Below are positions 52,725-62,642 of a stretch of 64,000 bases of DNA, one piece after another; position 1 is the first letter of the stretch, and each line of letters opens with the position of its first letter. The stretch is from Gordonia alkaliphila (GTDB taxonomy: Bacteria; Actinomycetota; Actinomycetes; Mycobacteriales; Mycobacteriaceae). The notes under the pieces are model-generated. The model had not been told where the DNA came from and searched no databases. It was given only the letters and a program-made list of their open reading frames with translations. Made by a program: the position numbers and the translations under genes. The stretch is taken from positions 1 to 64,000 of the forward strand of contig NZ_JALKBW010000001.1 in the NCBI RefSeq assembly GCF_023017165.1, in the 5' to 3' direction.

Positions 52725-53555
52725 ATGGAACAGTATGCACGGTCCGGTCTGACGTTCGACGTCACCGATTCCGGTATCAAGCGGCACGGCACAGTCGTTC
52801 TGCTACACGGCTTTCCGCAGACCTCGCATTCCTGGCGCCAGGTCACCCCGCTGCTGAACACGGCCGGTTATCGCACCGTCGCACCCGACCAGCGCGGCTA
52901 CTCGCCCGGCGCACGACCGGACGGCCGCACCGCCTATCGCGCCTCCGAGTTGGTCGACGATGTCGCCGAGCTGATCAACGCGCTGGGCGACGGTCCCGTC
53001 CACCTCGTCGGGCACGACTGGGGCGCGGCCGTGGCGTGGGGTCTGGCCGCGAGCCGTCCGGACCTGGTCCGCACGCTCACGTCGGTGTCGGCACCGCATC
53101 CGGGTGCCTTCGTGAAGTCGTTTCTGCACAGCGATCAGCTGCTGCGCTCGTGGTACATGGCGGCCTTCCAGCCGCCCTTCGTGCCGGAGTTCCTCATCGA
53201 CCGCTTCCCCGCGCTCTTCGACGACCTGTTGCGGCGCACCGGCATGGACGACGAGCAGCTCGCCGACGTCCACCGCGACGTGATCGACGCGGGCGCGTTG
53301 ACGAGCGCGTTGAACTGGTACCGGGCCATGCTGCTGAACACCCCGCAGGCTCTGGCCCGCCGCGTCGCGGTGCCGGTGACCCACGTGTGGGGCGCGCACG
53401 ACACGGCGCTGTCCCGGCGCGGCGCCGAACTGGCGGCGGACTTCGCGATCGCCGACTTCGACCTGCGGGTGCTGCCCGACGGCGGGCACTGGATTCCCGA
53501 ACACAACGCGTCCGAACTGGCCGATCTCATCCTCGGCCGCGCACACGGTCACTGA
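52725..53555 (+). CDS. Alpha/beta hydrolase, epoxide-hydrolase-like
   Basis: A 276-residue alpha/beta-hydrolase. The oxyanion-hole motif is HGFP (28-31). The nucleophile is Asp98 in 'GHDWGAA', which points to epoxide hydrolase or dehalogenase chemistry rather than an esterase. The acid lies in 'WGAHDTAL' and the histidine in 'GGHWIPEH'. ATG 52725 follows AGGGGGCGGA. The gene stands alone, and its substrate is not known. Confidence 0.87.
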   Translation: MEQYARSGLTFDVTDSGIKRHGTVVLLHGFPQTSHSWRQVTPLLNTAGYRTVAPDQRGYSPGARPDGRTAYRASELVDDVAELINALGDGPVHLVGHDWGAAVAWGLAASRPDLVRTLTSVSAPHPGAFVKSFLHSDQLLRSWYMAAFQPPFVPEFLIDRFPALFDDLLRRTGMDDEQLADVHRDVIDAGALTSALNWYRAMLLNTPQALARRVAVPVTHVWGAHDTALSRRGAELAADFAIADFDLRVLPDGGHWIPEHNASELADLILGRAHGH

Positions 53556-53645
53556 CCCGCCGCCGAACCCCGCGCGCGACGGCCCGGTCGGTCATAGTGG
53601 ATGCAAGGCCGCTATCGCACAGTCGACCCCCAGGAGGAGAGCAGC

Positions 53646-54368
53646 ATGCCCGACGACTTCCCCCTCAGCGAAGGCACCACCCTCACCACCGCCGTCTTCG
53701 GAGTGCCGGTCGGCGGCCTCGTCCAGGTGTGGACCGACAAGCCCACCGTCTGGCGTCTGGTGGACGTCGGCGGATTCTCCGATGCCGTCGGCATCGGCTC
53801 GGTGGCGCGCACGCAGATCGGACCGGGCCGGTACCGCGAGGTGTGCCTGTTCGACGACGAGAACGGCACGGTCGTGCTGCAGGAGCGTCACTTCTTGGAG
53901 GCTTCGGACAAGGGCTACCAGGTCGGCGGCCGAGTCTTCCAGGCCGAGCCGCCCAGCGAGGTCTTCGGCGACCCCTGGGAGGACTTGAGCGCCGCCGTCT
54001 TCCACGCGGCCGCACGAGCCTTCGACCGGGGCGAACTGATCGTCGTCGAACCGGGCGGCTGGGACGATTCCGACGGACGCTACTGCCTGATCGGCGCCTT
54101 CCACGACGGTGCGGTGGACCAGATCGTGCTGGAGACCTCCCCGGTGCCCGCCGGCAGCGAAGTATGGCCGGCCACCGACGAGACCGCGGGCCAGACCATC
54201 AGCGCACCGGTCAGCGACGACACGCTGCGCGGCGCCGGCACCCTCGCCATCGACGCGGTGCACCGCTGGGGACTGGCCCCGTGGGACGTCACGATCACCT
54301 ACGTGGTGCCGCCGGAGGCGTTCACCGAGCAGGCGGCGGCGAACGCGGTGCCGCCCGCCGACGGCTGA
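53646..54368 (+). CDS. Conserved hypothetical protein
   Basis: A 240-residue cytosolic acidic protein, mostly beta-strand in look ('VWRLVDVGGFSDAVGIGSVA', 'YCLIGAFHDGAVDQIVLETS'). No domain is recognised. CAGGAGGAG precedes ATG 53646. It is followed after 94 bases by another unknown acidic gene with a strong ribosome site, and the two may be co-transcribed. Confidence 0.7.
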   Translation: MPDDFPLSEGTTLTTAVFGVPVGGLVQVWTDKPTVWRLVDVGGFSDAVGIGSVARTQIGPGRYREVCLFDDENGTVVLQERHFLEASDKGYQVGGRVFQAEPPSEVFGDPWEDLSAAVFHAAARAFDRGELIVVEPGGWDDSDGRYCLIGAFHDGAVDQIVLETSPVPAGSEVWPATDETAGQTISAPVSDDTLRGAGTLAIDAVHRWGLAPWDVTITYVVPPEAFTEQAAANAVPPADG

Positions 54369-54462
54369 GTTCCGCCGAGAGGCCTCGCCGCGGTTTCGGC
54401 ACTACACTGAACCCGATGACTCCGTGTCGAGAACGGGGCGACGCCAAGGAGGTGCACCGACC

Positions 54463-54984
54463 ATGACCGAAGAACGCGAAGACGACTTCGTCGGCTGCGA
54501 CACGTGGGCCGCGATGGTCTCCTGGCTGGCCGAATCCCTCCCGGAGATCCCGGTCGGGGTGACCATCGACTTCGGCCCCAAGGACATGCTGCTCGACGAC
54601 GTCCTCGACGCCGACGACTTCGAGGACGACCCGCTCGAAGCGCTCTGCGCACAGATCGTGGTGCTGCAGCACGGCCGCTTCCTCGTCCGCCGCTCCCGGG
54701 TGGTGATGGAGGCCAACAGCTACATCTCCCACGACGCGAGTGCCGCGACGCCGAACCGGTGGTTCGAGGACGACCCGGCGGGCGATTGCACGGCCGGTGC
54801 GATCTACGTCGACGACGCCCACCTGGCGGCCGAGATCTGCGTGACCTGGCTGTCCTCGGAGTCCCGCGACGAGGGGCCCCTCGACTTCGGCTTCGACGTC
54901 AGCGAAGCGATCCCGCTGCCGGGCATCGCGCAGGCCGAGCCCGCCTGGACCATCGACGACTTCCTGCGCCGCCTCGGCCACTGA
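54463..54984 (+). CDS. Conserved hypothetical acidic protein
   Basis: A 173-residue very acidic protein ('LLDDVLDADDFEDDPLEALC'). The N-terminal 'CDTWAAMVSWLAESLPEI' and later strand patterns resemble small peptide-binding or immunity-like folds, but I cannot name a family. CAAGGAGGTG precedes ATG 54463. The end converges on dgt. Confidence 0.65.
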   Translation: MTEEREDDFVGCDTWAAMVSWLAESLPEIPVGVTIDFGPKDMLLDDVLDADDFEDDPLEALCAQIVVLQHGRFLVRRSRVVMEANSYISHDASAATPNRWFEDDPAGDCTAGAIYVDDAHLAAEICVTWLSSESRDEGPLDFGFDVSEAIPLPGIAQAEPAWTIDDFLRRLGH

Positions 54985-55034
54985 CACCGGGCTGGGCGCC
55001 CCAGAACCGGCAGCACGGAGCGGGCGACCGGGGC

Positions 55035-56324
55035 TCACCCCAGGTGCGCCTGCACCTCGGCACTCCCCTTGTCGAGCCGTTCCAGCCGCCCCTCGGTCAT
55101 CGACGCGATCTGATCCACCACCACGCGCATGCGCTGCGCGTCGTCGTCGGCCTGCGACCACCGCGGCACCAGGATCGGGTCGAGGCCGCCGGGAGCGGTG
55201 TTCAGCAGCAGCGTCGCCACCCGGTGAATGCGTTCGCGTTGCCGATCCTGCTTGGCCCGATGACTGCGGTCGGAGAAGATGAAGCGCAGGGCGACGGTCT
55301 TGAGCATCGCCACCTCGGCCGCGACGTCGGCGGGGATCTCCAGGTCGGCGTCGTAGCGCCGCAACGGCTTGGGCCCCTGCACCTTTCGGGTCGCGGTGAT
55401 CACCGCGGCGGCGAACCGACCGATCAATTCGGAGGTCAACCGCTTCATGGCGACCAGCGAATCCAGGGAACCGTCGTAGGAACCGAGCGCGCGGAAGATC
55501 TCCATCTCCGAGAGTCGTTGCGCCGCAACCACCAACGAGTCCGGATCGAGCCCGTCGAAGTAGCGCACGCCCAGTTCGGCGAGCTCGGTCTGGTCGTCGG
55601 CCGACCCCAACTGCCGCAAGTCGATGCGGCCGCTGACGATGCCGTCCTCCAGATCGTGCACCGAATAGGCGACGTCGTCGGACCAGTCCATCACCTGCGC
55701 TTCCAGAGAGCGACGTCCCTCCGGTGAGCCGCGTCGAATCCAGGCGAGTGCGGGCGCGTCCTCGAGGTACGCGCCGAACTTGGTGCCGGGCACCTCCCGG
55801 GTCCACGGGTACTTCAGGGTGGCGTCCAACGACGCCCGGGTCAGGTTGAGCCCGGCGCTCGCCCCGTCGGGCCCGAGGATCTTGGGTTCGAGCAGAGTAA
55901 GGATGCGCAGGTTCTGGGCGTTGCCCTCGAAACCGCCGTACTCGGCGGCCACCTCGTCGAGGGCCCTCTCGCCGTTGTGCCCGTACGGCGGATGGCCGAT
56001 GTCGTGCGCGAGGCCTGCCAACTCCACGAGGTCCGGATCGCAGCCGAGTTCGGCGGCGATGCCGCGGCCGATCTGCCCCACCTCGAGCGAATGCGTCAAT
56101 CGCGTGCGGGGCGTGTCGCCCTCCCGCGGGCCCACCACCTGTGTCTTGTCGGCCAGGCGCCGCAGCGCCGCACTGTGCAGCACGCGCGCCCGGTCCCGCG
56201 CGAAGGCGCTGCGATGATCGGCGGCCGGCCGCTCCCGCTCCACCTGCTTGAGCGACTCGGGAGCCATCCGCTCCACGTCGTCGGCGTCGTAGGAGGCCAG
56301 GAGCGGTTCAGACGGGGAAGTCAT
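55035..56324 (-). CDS. dgt: Deoxyguanosinetriphosphate triphosphohydrolase-like protein
   Basis: A 429-residue HD-domain enzyme that cleaves dNTPs to deoxynucleosides and triphosphate. Metal ligands are His78 (RLTHSLEV) and His107-Asp108 in '[16 protein letters not shown]', with a further Asp in '[11 protein letters not shown]'. Length and motifs fit the actinobacterial dgt type 2 group. In mycobacteria it adjoins dnaG; here eight other genes or so separate them, so the order has been broken. Confidence 0.9.
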   Translation of the reverse strand: MTSPSEPLLASYDADDVERMAPESLKQVERERPAADHRSAFARDRARVLHSAALRRLADKTQVVGPREGDTPRTRLTHSLEVGQIGRGIAAELGCDPDLVELAGLAHDIGHPPYGHNGERALDEVAAEYGGFEGNAQNLRILTLLEPKILGPDGASAGLNLTRASLDATLKYPWTREVPGTKFGAYLEDAPALAWIRRGSPEGRRSLEAQVMDWSDDVAYSVHDLEDGIVSGRIDLRQLGSADDQTELAELGVRYFDGLDPDSLVVAAQRLSEMEIFRALGSYDGSLDSLVAMKRLTSELIGRFAAAVITATRKVQGPKPLRRYDADLEIPADVAAEVAMLKTVALRFIFSDRSHRAKQDRQRERIHRVATLLLNTAPGGLDPILVPRWSQADDDAQRMRVVVDQIASMTEGRLERLDKGSAEVQAHLG

Positions 56325-56371
56325 CGAAGATCTCTACTCGGTTCCGCCGCCGCAGCGGCGCAGAGGTGACG

Positions 56372-56408
56372 TTCGGCCGCCGACGGGAGAAACCCGCCGA
56401 CGGCCGAA
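56372..56408. terminator. Hairpin between the cold-shock gene and dgt
   Basis: Arms TTCGGCCGCCGACGGG and CCCGCCGACGGCCGAA pair at 14 of 16 positions with a 5-base loop. It lies downstream of the minus-strand cold-shock gene and so probably ends its transcript before dgt. Confidence 0.65.
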
Positions 56409-56444
56409 GTCGGGAACGTGACGCCAAGAATATGACGCCTGTCG

Positions 56445-57002
56445 TCAGCTGGTCGGCCAGCCGCGGGCCTCCGCCAGTTCCATCAGCTTGCCGCGCACGG
56501 CGTTGATCTGACGAGCGGTGAGGTCCGGGGAGGACTCCAGCAGCAGCTCGGTGAGCTCGTTGAACAGCGGACCGGAGTAGGTCTTACGCTGCGGACGGTC
56601 GTCGCGATCACGACGGTCGCGGCGATCGTCCCGGCGGTCGTCCCGGTCGCCGAAGCGGCCGCGGCGGTCGCCCCGGTCCCCACGGTCGTGGCCGCGGCGG
56701 TCGTCGCGGTCGCCGAACCGACCGCGGTTGTCGTCGCGACGCTGGGCGCGCTCGGCGGCAGGCGACTCACCGGCGGGCGCCTCCTCGGTGACCTTCACAT
56801 TGGTCGCCTTGGAGCCGCGATCGGTGGCTTCGACGTCGAAGTCCACCTTCGCACCGGGACGCAACTGGCTCTCGTCGATGCCCTGGATGTCGTTGATGTG
56901 CAGGAACACATCGTCGCCGCCGCCCTCCGGCGACAGGAAACCGAAACCACGATTCGGGTCGTAATGCACAACCTTGCCGCTGACACTCACCGCAAAACTC
57001 AC
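56445..57002 (-). CDS. Cold-shock domain protein with Arg/Asp-rich repeats
   Basis: A 185-residue RNA-binding protein. Residues 7-70 are a cold-shock domain with RNP1 'NRGFGFLSP' and RNP2 'DDVFLHIND'. Then comes a striking charged repeat region (about 85-140) of 'RGRFGDRDDRR'-type units, and a helical C-terminal domain ('LLLESSPDLTARQINAVRGK'). The repeats should be disordered and could aid RNA chaperoning or condensation. GTG 57002 and GTG 56990 are both possible starts; neither has a well-placed ribosome site. Confidence 0.82.
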   Translation of the reverse strand: MSFAVSVSGKVVHYDPNRGFGFLSPEGGGDDVFLHINDIQGIDESQLRPGAKVDFDVEATDRGSKATNVKVTEEAPAGESPAAERAQRRDDNRGRFGDRDDRRGHDRGDRGDRRGRFGDRDDRRDDRRDRRDRDDRPQRKTYSGPLFNELTELLLESSPDLTARQINAVRGKLMELAEARGWPTS

Positions 57003-57227
57003 TCTCCGCGACGCCGCTGCAACCGGACCCCTTGCCCGAGCGGCGTTTCACCCGTCTTACTATGCCTCATCTTCACTGCTCACACCCGCTTTGCATCGCA
57101 CATCGCTCCGCTCGCGTCGTCGTGGTCCCGACCACGGAGGCGGGCGACCCCGCCGTGACGTTCCTCCGTACGGGCGGATTCGTGTCGTCTGCGGCGATTC
57201 CCCACCTGGGACGCTCGCGCTCATGCC

Positions 57228-57233
57228 TAGGCT
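57228..57233 (+). promoter_or_regulatory. Candidate -10 for the leaderless VWA lipoprotein gene
   Basis: TAGGCT ends six bases before ATG 57240, the same element and spacing seen at mabR. Confidence 0.45.
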
Positions 57234-57239
57234 CGACGA

Positions 57240-58889
57240 ATGCTGAGCCCCGTCTCGCGTCGATCGGCCGCTCACCTTGCGGGCCTCGTCGTCGCGCTCA
57301 CGACCGCCCTCGTCGTCGCCGGTTGCACCTCCGTCGACGGCACCCCATCGCGCTCGTCGAATACGGCACCCGCGATCACCGCGATCGCCCCCACAGCGAT
57401 CATTCTCGACGCCTCCGACTCGATGACGAGCGACGACGCCCCCGGACCGCGCATAGCGGCGGCCAAACGCGCCGCGACCGGTTTGATCGACGCCCTGCCC
57501 GACGGCTCGGACCTGGCTCTTCTCTCGTACGGCACCGGCACCGGCACGACGCCCGCCGAGGCGGCGGCGGGCTGCCGCGATGTCACCACCCTGGTGCCGC
57601 TGGGGCCGCTGGACCGCGCCCCGATGACCGCCGCGATCGAGGCGATCACGCCCCGCGGATTCACCCCGATCGCCGAATCCCTGCGCCGCGCCGCGGCACT
57701 GCTGCCCGCGGACAGCGCCGCGGCCATCGTCCTGATCTCCGACGGCGAGGACACCTGCGGCACCCCGCCGTGCGACGTCGCCGGTGAACTCAAGCGGGCC
57801 AACGCGCAGTTGCAGATCTCCACCGTCGGTTTCCGCACCGAAGGCGCCGCGTCCGATCAGCTCCGGTGCATTGCCGACGTCACCGGCGGCCTCTTCGTGG
57901 AAGCCGCGAACGAGGCGCAACTGGCCGCGCGTCTTCTCGCCACCCAGAACGGGAGCGCGGCGGCCACGGTCAACGGCGCCGCGTTCGAGGGCATCGACCT
58001 CGGCCAGTCCCTCACCGACATCCGGCGGCAGCACCCCGACTTCCCGAACACCGGCATCGTCGAGGACGACCTCACGATTGTGCACTGGCACGACTGCGAC
58101 TGGGCCTTCGACCGCTCCCAGCAGCTGGTACAGATCCGCCCGGCCGAGGAGGTCCGCACCATCGACGGCGTCGGCGCGGGCAGCACCGTGGGCGATGCGC
58201 AGCGGTTCTACGGCCCACCGGTGGCGACGGTGAAAGAGTCCGACGGCACGTACACGCTGACCTTCGACGCGGGCGGCGACAAGGCCGCCTACCAGGTCAC
58301 CGCGTCCGGTACCGACGGCTCCGCCGTCATCACCCGGATCGTCGTCTGCCGCTGCCTGCCGACCACCGCGGCCGACCTGCCGAGCACCCCGCCCACCGGC
58401 CTGTGCTCGGCGAATCATGTGACCAGCCAGGCCGATTACACGCATCCTCGGCTCGGCCTGATGCGGCTGTTCACCCTCACTCGCGGCGCCTCCAGCGGGG
58501 ACGGGAACAGCTGCGTCGTGGCGGTCCCCGCCGATGCCGACCGCGCACCGATCGTCGTCGACAAGATGTCCGTCTACAAAGACGAGCTGACGCTCGCCGA
58601 ACCGGTCTCCGACTCCACCGGCAACGCCTTCGTCAACTACAACCCCGGCCGGTACAACGGCGTTCTCATCCTGGTGCCGACCGACTCCGGTTTTCAGCCC
58701 CTCACACCGCAAAAGTTCGGTGAACCCTCTACCGGTGTCCGCAACTTCTACGGCGCCGAGCTGATCGGGCCGGGCGCCAACGGCCAGTACGTCATCGAGC
58801 AGAGCAGCAACGACTGCGCCCCGGATTGCGCCGGCGGCACCATCACCAAGACCAGGTATCGCTGGAACGGCAGCGACTACGTGCAGTAG
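57240..58889 (+). CDS. VWA-domain lipoprotein
   Basis: A 549-residue exported protein. The lipobox is VAGC with Cys29. A von Willebrand A domain (about 50-240) has the metal-site motif DASDS (57-61) and a following 'LISDGEDTCG' strand. The C-terminal 300 residues have paired cysteines ('CRCLP', 'CAPDCAGG') and no known fold. It should bind a protein partner at the cell surface in a metal-dependent way. No secretion or pilus genes lie nearby. Confidence 0.82.
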   Translation: MLSPVSRRSAAHLAGLVVALTTALVVAGCTSVDGTPSRSSNTAPAITAIAPTAIILDASDSMTSDDAPGPRIAAAKRAATGLIDALPDGSDLALLSYGTGTGTTPAEAAAGCRDVTTLVPLGPLDRAPMTAAIEAITPRGFTPIAESLRRAAALLPADSAAAIVLISDGEDTCGTPPCDVAGELKRANAQLQISTVGFRTEGAASDQLRCIADVTGGLFVEAANEAQLAARLLATQNGSAAATVNGAAFEGIDLGQSLTDIRRQHPDFPNTGIVEDDLTIVHWHDCDWAFDRSQQLVQIRPAEEVRTIDGVGAGSTVGDAQRFYGPPVATVKESDGTYTLTFDAGGDKAAYQVTASGTDGSAVITRIVVCRCLPTTAADLPSTPPTGLCSANHVTSQADYTHPRLGLMRLFTLTRGASSGDGNSCVVAVPADADRAPIVVDKMSVYKDELTLAEPVSDSTGNAFVNYNPGRYNGVLILVPTDSGFQPLTPQKFGEPSTGVRNFYGAELIGPGANGQYVIEQSSNDCAPDCAGGTITKTRYRWNGSDYVQ

Positions 58890-58956
58890 GCGACGAGGTG
58901 AAGGAGTAGCCGCGCGCCGCTACGGTGGAGGCCAGCGTCGTTGACTGGAGGAAACC

Positions 58957-60699
58957 ATGGCGTACACCGTCGCCGATCTGATCGTGGAAACCATCCGAGA
59001 GGCTGGGGCACAACGAGTTTGGGGCATTCCCGGTGATTCGCTGAACGGTTTCACCGACGCGCTCCGCACCCATCCGGAACTGCCGTGGATGCATGTGCGG
59101 CATGAGGAAGCCGGAGCGTTCGCGGCGAGCGGCGAGGCCGCGATGACCGGTGAACTCGCCGTCGTCGCCGGCAGCTGCGGGCCGGGCAACCTGCACTTCC
59201 TCAACGGTCTGTACGACGCCCACCGTTCCCGCGTCCCGGTGCTGGCCATCGCATCGCACATCCCCGGCGACCAGATCGGCACCAACTACTTCCAGGAGAC
59301 CCACCCGGAGAACCTGTATCGCGAGTGCAGCGTGTACTGCGAGGTGGGCCGCACTCCCGAACAGCTCATTCGGATCCTCGAGATCGCGATCCGCACGGCG
59401 ATCTCCGAGCGCGGCGTCGCCGTCCTGGTGATTCCGGGCGAACTCTTCACCGCCAAGATCGATCGTCCCGAGCGGGTGCCCCGAATCCGCGCCACCAGCC
59501 CGGTGATCCGCCCGTCCGACGAAGAAGTGCACCTGGCCGCCGCCATGCTCAACGCCGACCAGCGGGTGACGATCTTCGCCGGCGCCGGGTGCGCGGGCGC
59601 CCACGACGACGTGGTCGCGCTCGCAGAGCGGTTACGGGCGCCCGTGGTGCACGCCTACCGCGGCAAGGAGCACCTGGAGTACGACAATCCGTGCGACGTC
59701 GGGATGACCGGCCTGGTCGGCTTCTCCTCCGGCTACCGCGCCATGGAGAGCTGCGACACGCTCCTGATGCTCGGCACGGATTTCCCGTACGCCCAGTTCC
59801 TGCCCCGGCACGCGCGCACCATCCAGCTCGATATCCGGGGCAGCCAGCTCGGCCGGCGCACCCGTGTCGATCTGCCGCTGGTCGGTTCCGTCGTCGACAC
59901 GCTCCCCCTGCTGACCCCGCTGATCGACGACGACCGCGACCGCACCCATCTCGACGCGGCAATCGAGCACTACGCGTCGACCCGCACGTTGCTCGACGAG
60001 TTGGCCGTCCCCGACGATCACATTCCGATCCGGCCCGAGTACCTGACGGCACTGCTCGATCGGCTCGCCGACGACGACGCGATCTTCGTCCCCGACGTCG
60101 GCTCCCCCATCATCTGGGCGGCGCGTTACCTCACGATGAACGGGCGCCGACGCCTCCTCGGCTCGTTCAACCACGGCTCCATGGCCAACGCACTGACCAT
60201 GTCGACCGGGATCGCGGCGGCTTCGCCTGGGCGGCAAGTGATCTCGCTGTCCGGCGACGGCGGGTTCGCGATGCTGCTCGGCGAACTGCTGACCCTGGTG
60301 CAGAACGATCTGCCGGTCAAAACCGTCGTCTACAACAACTCGTCGCTGAACTTCGTGGAGCTGGAGATGAAGGCCGACGGCTTCGTGAACTTCGGCACCG
60401 ACCTGACCAATCCGAGCTTCGCGGCGGTCGCCGAGTCGGTCGGCATCCGCGGCTGGGCGGTGACGACGTCGTCGGAGTTGCCCGCCGCCGTCGCCGAGTT
60501 CCTCGCGCACGACGGCCCGGCCGTCCTCGACGTGACCGTGGCTCGCCAAGCGCTGTCCATCCCGCCGGCGATCACCGCCGCGCAGGCCAAGGGGTTCACG
60601 CTCTGGTCGCTGCGGACCGTGCTGTCCGGCCGCGGCAACGAGCTCATCGACCTCGCCGAGGTCAACCTGCTGAGTCGGCTGCGCCGCCCCAAAGAGTAG
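58957..60699 (+). CDS. Thiamine-diphosphate-dependent pyruvate oxidase/pyruvate:quinone oxidoreductase-like enzyme
   Basis: A 580-residue ThDP enzyme. The N-terminal half has the catalytic Glu in 'VRHEEAGAFAASGEA' (about residue 51). The middle domain has the FAD-type 'GAGCAGAHDDVVALAERL', and the ThDP/Mg motif is 'GDGGFAMLLGEL...NN' (about 434-463). The C-terminal tail resembles the membrane-binding part of PoxB-type enzymes, which turn pyruvate into acetate and pass electrons to quinone. The closest assigned class is poxB/pqo. GGAGG precedes ATG 58957. Confidence 0.85.
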   Translation: MAYTVADLIVETIREAGAQRVWGIPGDSLNGFTDALRTHPELPWMHVRHEEAGAFAASGEAAMTGELAVVAGSCGPGNLHFLNGLYDAHRSRVPVLAIASHIPGDQIGTNYFQETHPENLYRECSVYCEVGRTPEQLIRILEIAIRTAISERGVAVLVIPGELFTAKIDRPERVPRIRATSPVIRPSDEEVHLAAAMLNADQRVTIFAGAGCAGAHDDVVALAERLRAPVVHAYRGKEHLEYDNPCDVGMTGLVGFSSGYRAMESCDTLLMLGTDFPYAQFLPRHARTIQLDIRGSQLGRRTRVDLPLVGSVVDTLPLLTPLIDDDRDRTHLDAAIEHYASTRTLLDELAVPDDHIPIRPEYLTALLDRLADDDAIFVPDVGSPIIWAARYLTMNGRRRLLGSFNHGSMANALTMSTGIAAASPGRQVISLSGDGGFAMLLGELLTLVQNDLPVKTVVYNNSSLNFVELEMKADGFVNFGTDLTNPSFAAVAESVGIRGWAVTTSSELPAAVAEFLAHDGPAVLDVTVARQALSIPPAITAAQAKGFTLWSLRTVLSGRGNELIDLAEVNLLSRLRRPKE

Positions 60700-60798
60700 A
60701 CCGCCCCACGAAGTGGGCCGCGTGCGACGTCGTACCCGGGTGGTTCACTGCGTTCAGGCGCCGTCGCATCCGGCGGCGGCCCTGATCGGGGGATCATC

Positions 60799-61032
60799 AT
60801 GACACTCAACCGCAAACTCAGCCCGGGCGACGTGTACCGCCTGCTCGCCGAGCTCCGCGCCCAGCTGCCGCCGGACTACGACCCGTACGACGACTACTGG
60901 GCCGCCCCGTACGACTGCGACCCGGCGATCTGCGCCCTCGACGACGAAGACCGCCCCGAGGAGATCCTCCGGGCGGTCTTCATTCCGTGTCCCGAGCGCG
61001 GGGCGCCGCCCTGGCGACGCCTGGCCGGCTGA
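60799..61032 (+). CDS. Small acidic hypothetical protein
   Basis: A 77-residue protein with a Tyr/Asp-rich middle ('PPDYDPYDDYWAAPYDCDPA') and three cysteines. No family is recognised. GGGGGATCATC precedes ATG 60799. It stands downstream of the pyruvate oxidase gene, 99 bases away. Confidence 0.55.
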   Translation: MTLNRKLSPGDVYRLLAELRAQLPPDYDPYDDYWAAPYDCDPAICALDDEDRPEEILRAVFIPCPERGAPPWRRLAG

Positions 61033-61052
61033 CGCCCACCCCGCCGACCTGC

Positions 61053-61122
61053 CGTGTCGCGACGCTGTCTGCGGGTCGATCCCGGGGCTCCGGGGTCGAC
61101 CCGGGATCAGGGTCGCGACACG
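61053..61122. terminator. Large nested hairpin between converging genes
   Basis: An outer perfect 11-base stem (CGTGTCGCGAC / GTCGCGACACG) encloses an inner GGTCGATCCCGG / CCGGGATC-type stem. It lies between the small plus-strand gene and the minus-strand glyS, so it can serve as a two-way terminator. Confidence 0.65.
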
Positions 61123-61141
61123 TGCGGTAGAGGGTGGAGCG

Positions 61142-62533
61142 TCAGGCGCCGAGCAGCTTGCCGCCGAGGTATTCGGCGACCCGGTCGAGCGAGACTCGCT
61201 CCTGCGACATGGTGTCGCGCTCACGCACGGTGACGGCGTCGTCCTCGAGGGTGTCGAAGTCGACGGTGACGCAGAACGGCGTGCCGATCTCGTCCTGGCG
61301 GCGGTAGCGCTTGCCGATGCCCTGCGCGTCGTCGAAATCGATGGCCCAGTGCTTGCGCAGTTCGGCGGCGAGATCGCGGGCCTTCGGCGAGAGCGACTCG
61401 TTGCGCGACAGCGGCAGCACCGCCACCTTGATCGGCGCCAGACGACGATCCAGCTTCAGCACCGTGCGGGTGTCCGTGCCGCCCTTGGCGTTCGGCACCT
61501 CCTCCTCGGTGTACGCGTCGCAGAGGAAGGCCATCATCGACCGGCCGAGACCGGCCGCCGGCTCGATCACGAACGGCGTGTACTTCTCGCCGCTGGCCTG
61601 GTCGAAGTAGCTCAGGTCCTCGCCCGACTCGCGGCTGTGCGTCGCCAGGTCGTAGTCGGTGCGGTTCGCGATGCCCTCGAGCTCGCCCCACGAGTTGCCG
61701 CTGAAACCGAAGTCGTACTCGATGTCAGTGGTGCCCTTGGAGTAGTGCGAGAGCTTCTCCAACGGGTGCTCGTACAGGCGGAGGTTGTCGCGCGCGATGC
61801 CGAGGTCGGTGTACCAGTCCATCCGCGCGTCGATCCAGTACTGGTGCCACTTCTCGTCCTCGCCCGGCTTGACGAAGAACTCCATCTCCATCTGCTCGAA
61901 CTCGCGGGTGCGGAAGATGAAGTTGCCCGGCGTGATCTCGTTGCGGAAGCTCTTGCCGATCTGCGCGATGCCGAACGGCGGCTTCTTACGCGTCGTGGTC
62001 ATCACGTTCTTGAAGTTCACGAAGATGCCCTGCGCGGTCTCCGGACGCAGGTAGTGCAGACCCTGCTCGTCGTCGACCGGTCCCAGGAACGTCTTGAGCA
62101 GACCCGAGAACGCCTTCGGCTCGGTCCACTCGCCGCGGGTGCCGCAGTCGGGGCAGACGATGTCGCTCATCGGAGCGTCGTCGGGGTTGTCGAGGCCCTT
62201 CTTCAGGGCGTACGCCTCCTGCAGGTGGTCCTGCCGGTGACGACGGTGACAGTTGGTGCACTCGATCAGCGGGTCGGTGAAGACCTCGACGTGACCGGAC
62301 GCCTCCCACACCTGGCGCGGCAGGATCACCGAGGAGTCCAGGCCCACCACGTCGTCGCGCGAGGTGACCATGCTGCGCCACCACTGGTCCTTGATGTTGT
62401 TCTTCAGCTCCACGCCGAGGGGGCCGTAATCCCACGCCGAACGCGTACCGCCGTAGATCTCACCGCACGGGAACACCAGGCCGCGACGCTTGGCGAGGTT
62501 GACGACGGCATCGACTTTGGACTGCACAGCCAC
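61142..62533 (-). CDS. glyS: Glycyl-tRNA synthetase (homodimeric type)
   Basis: A 463-residue class II aminoacyl-tRNA synthetase. The N-terminal '[20 protein letters not shown]' is characteristic, zinc-type cysteines occur in '[10 protein letters not shown]' and '[10 protein letters not shown]', and class II motifs 2 and 3 are '[19 protein letters not shown]' and '[10 protein letters not shown]'. The C-terminal anticodon-binding domain starts at about 365. GTG 62533 is preceded by GGAGAAC. It precedes smtB and zur as in mycobacteria (Rv2357c-Rv2359 order). Confidence 0.95.
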   Translation of the reverse strand: MAVQSKVDAVVNLAKRRGLVFPCGEIYGGTRSAWDYGPLGVELKNNIKDQWWRSMVTSRDDVVGLDSSVILPRQVWEASGHVEVFTDPLIECTNCHRRHRQDHLQEAYALKKGLDNPDDAPMSDIVCPDCGTRGEWTEPKAFSGLLKTFLGPVDDEQGLHYLRPETAQGIFVNFKNVMTTTRKKPPFGIAQIGKSFRNEITPGNFIFRTREFEQMEMEFFVKPGEDEKWHQYWIDARMDWYTDLGIARDNLRLYEHPLEKLSHYSKGTTDIEYDFGFSGNSWGELEGIANRTDYDLATHSRESGEDLSYFDQASGEKYTPFVIEPAAGLGRSMMAFLCDAYTEEEVPNAKGGTDTRTVLKLDRRLAPIKVAVLPLSRNESLSPKARDLAAELRKHWAIDFDDAQGIGKRYRRQDEIGTPFCVTVDFDTLEDDAVTVRERDTMSQERVSLDRVAEYLGGKLLGA

Positions 62534-62642
62534 GGTTACTGTTCTCCACGCTTGAGGGGTTGGACTCATCCGCGGCGCACCGTGCCGTTCGGCACGCGCA
62601 CCACGACCTACAGGGTATCTCCCCCGCGCAAACCACCCGCGC

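Noticed and set aside
61053-61122. Nested palindrome considered as a transposon end or replication site
   Set aside because: Its place between two converging genes and lack of any transposase or iterons fits a terminator better.
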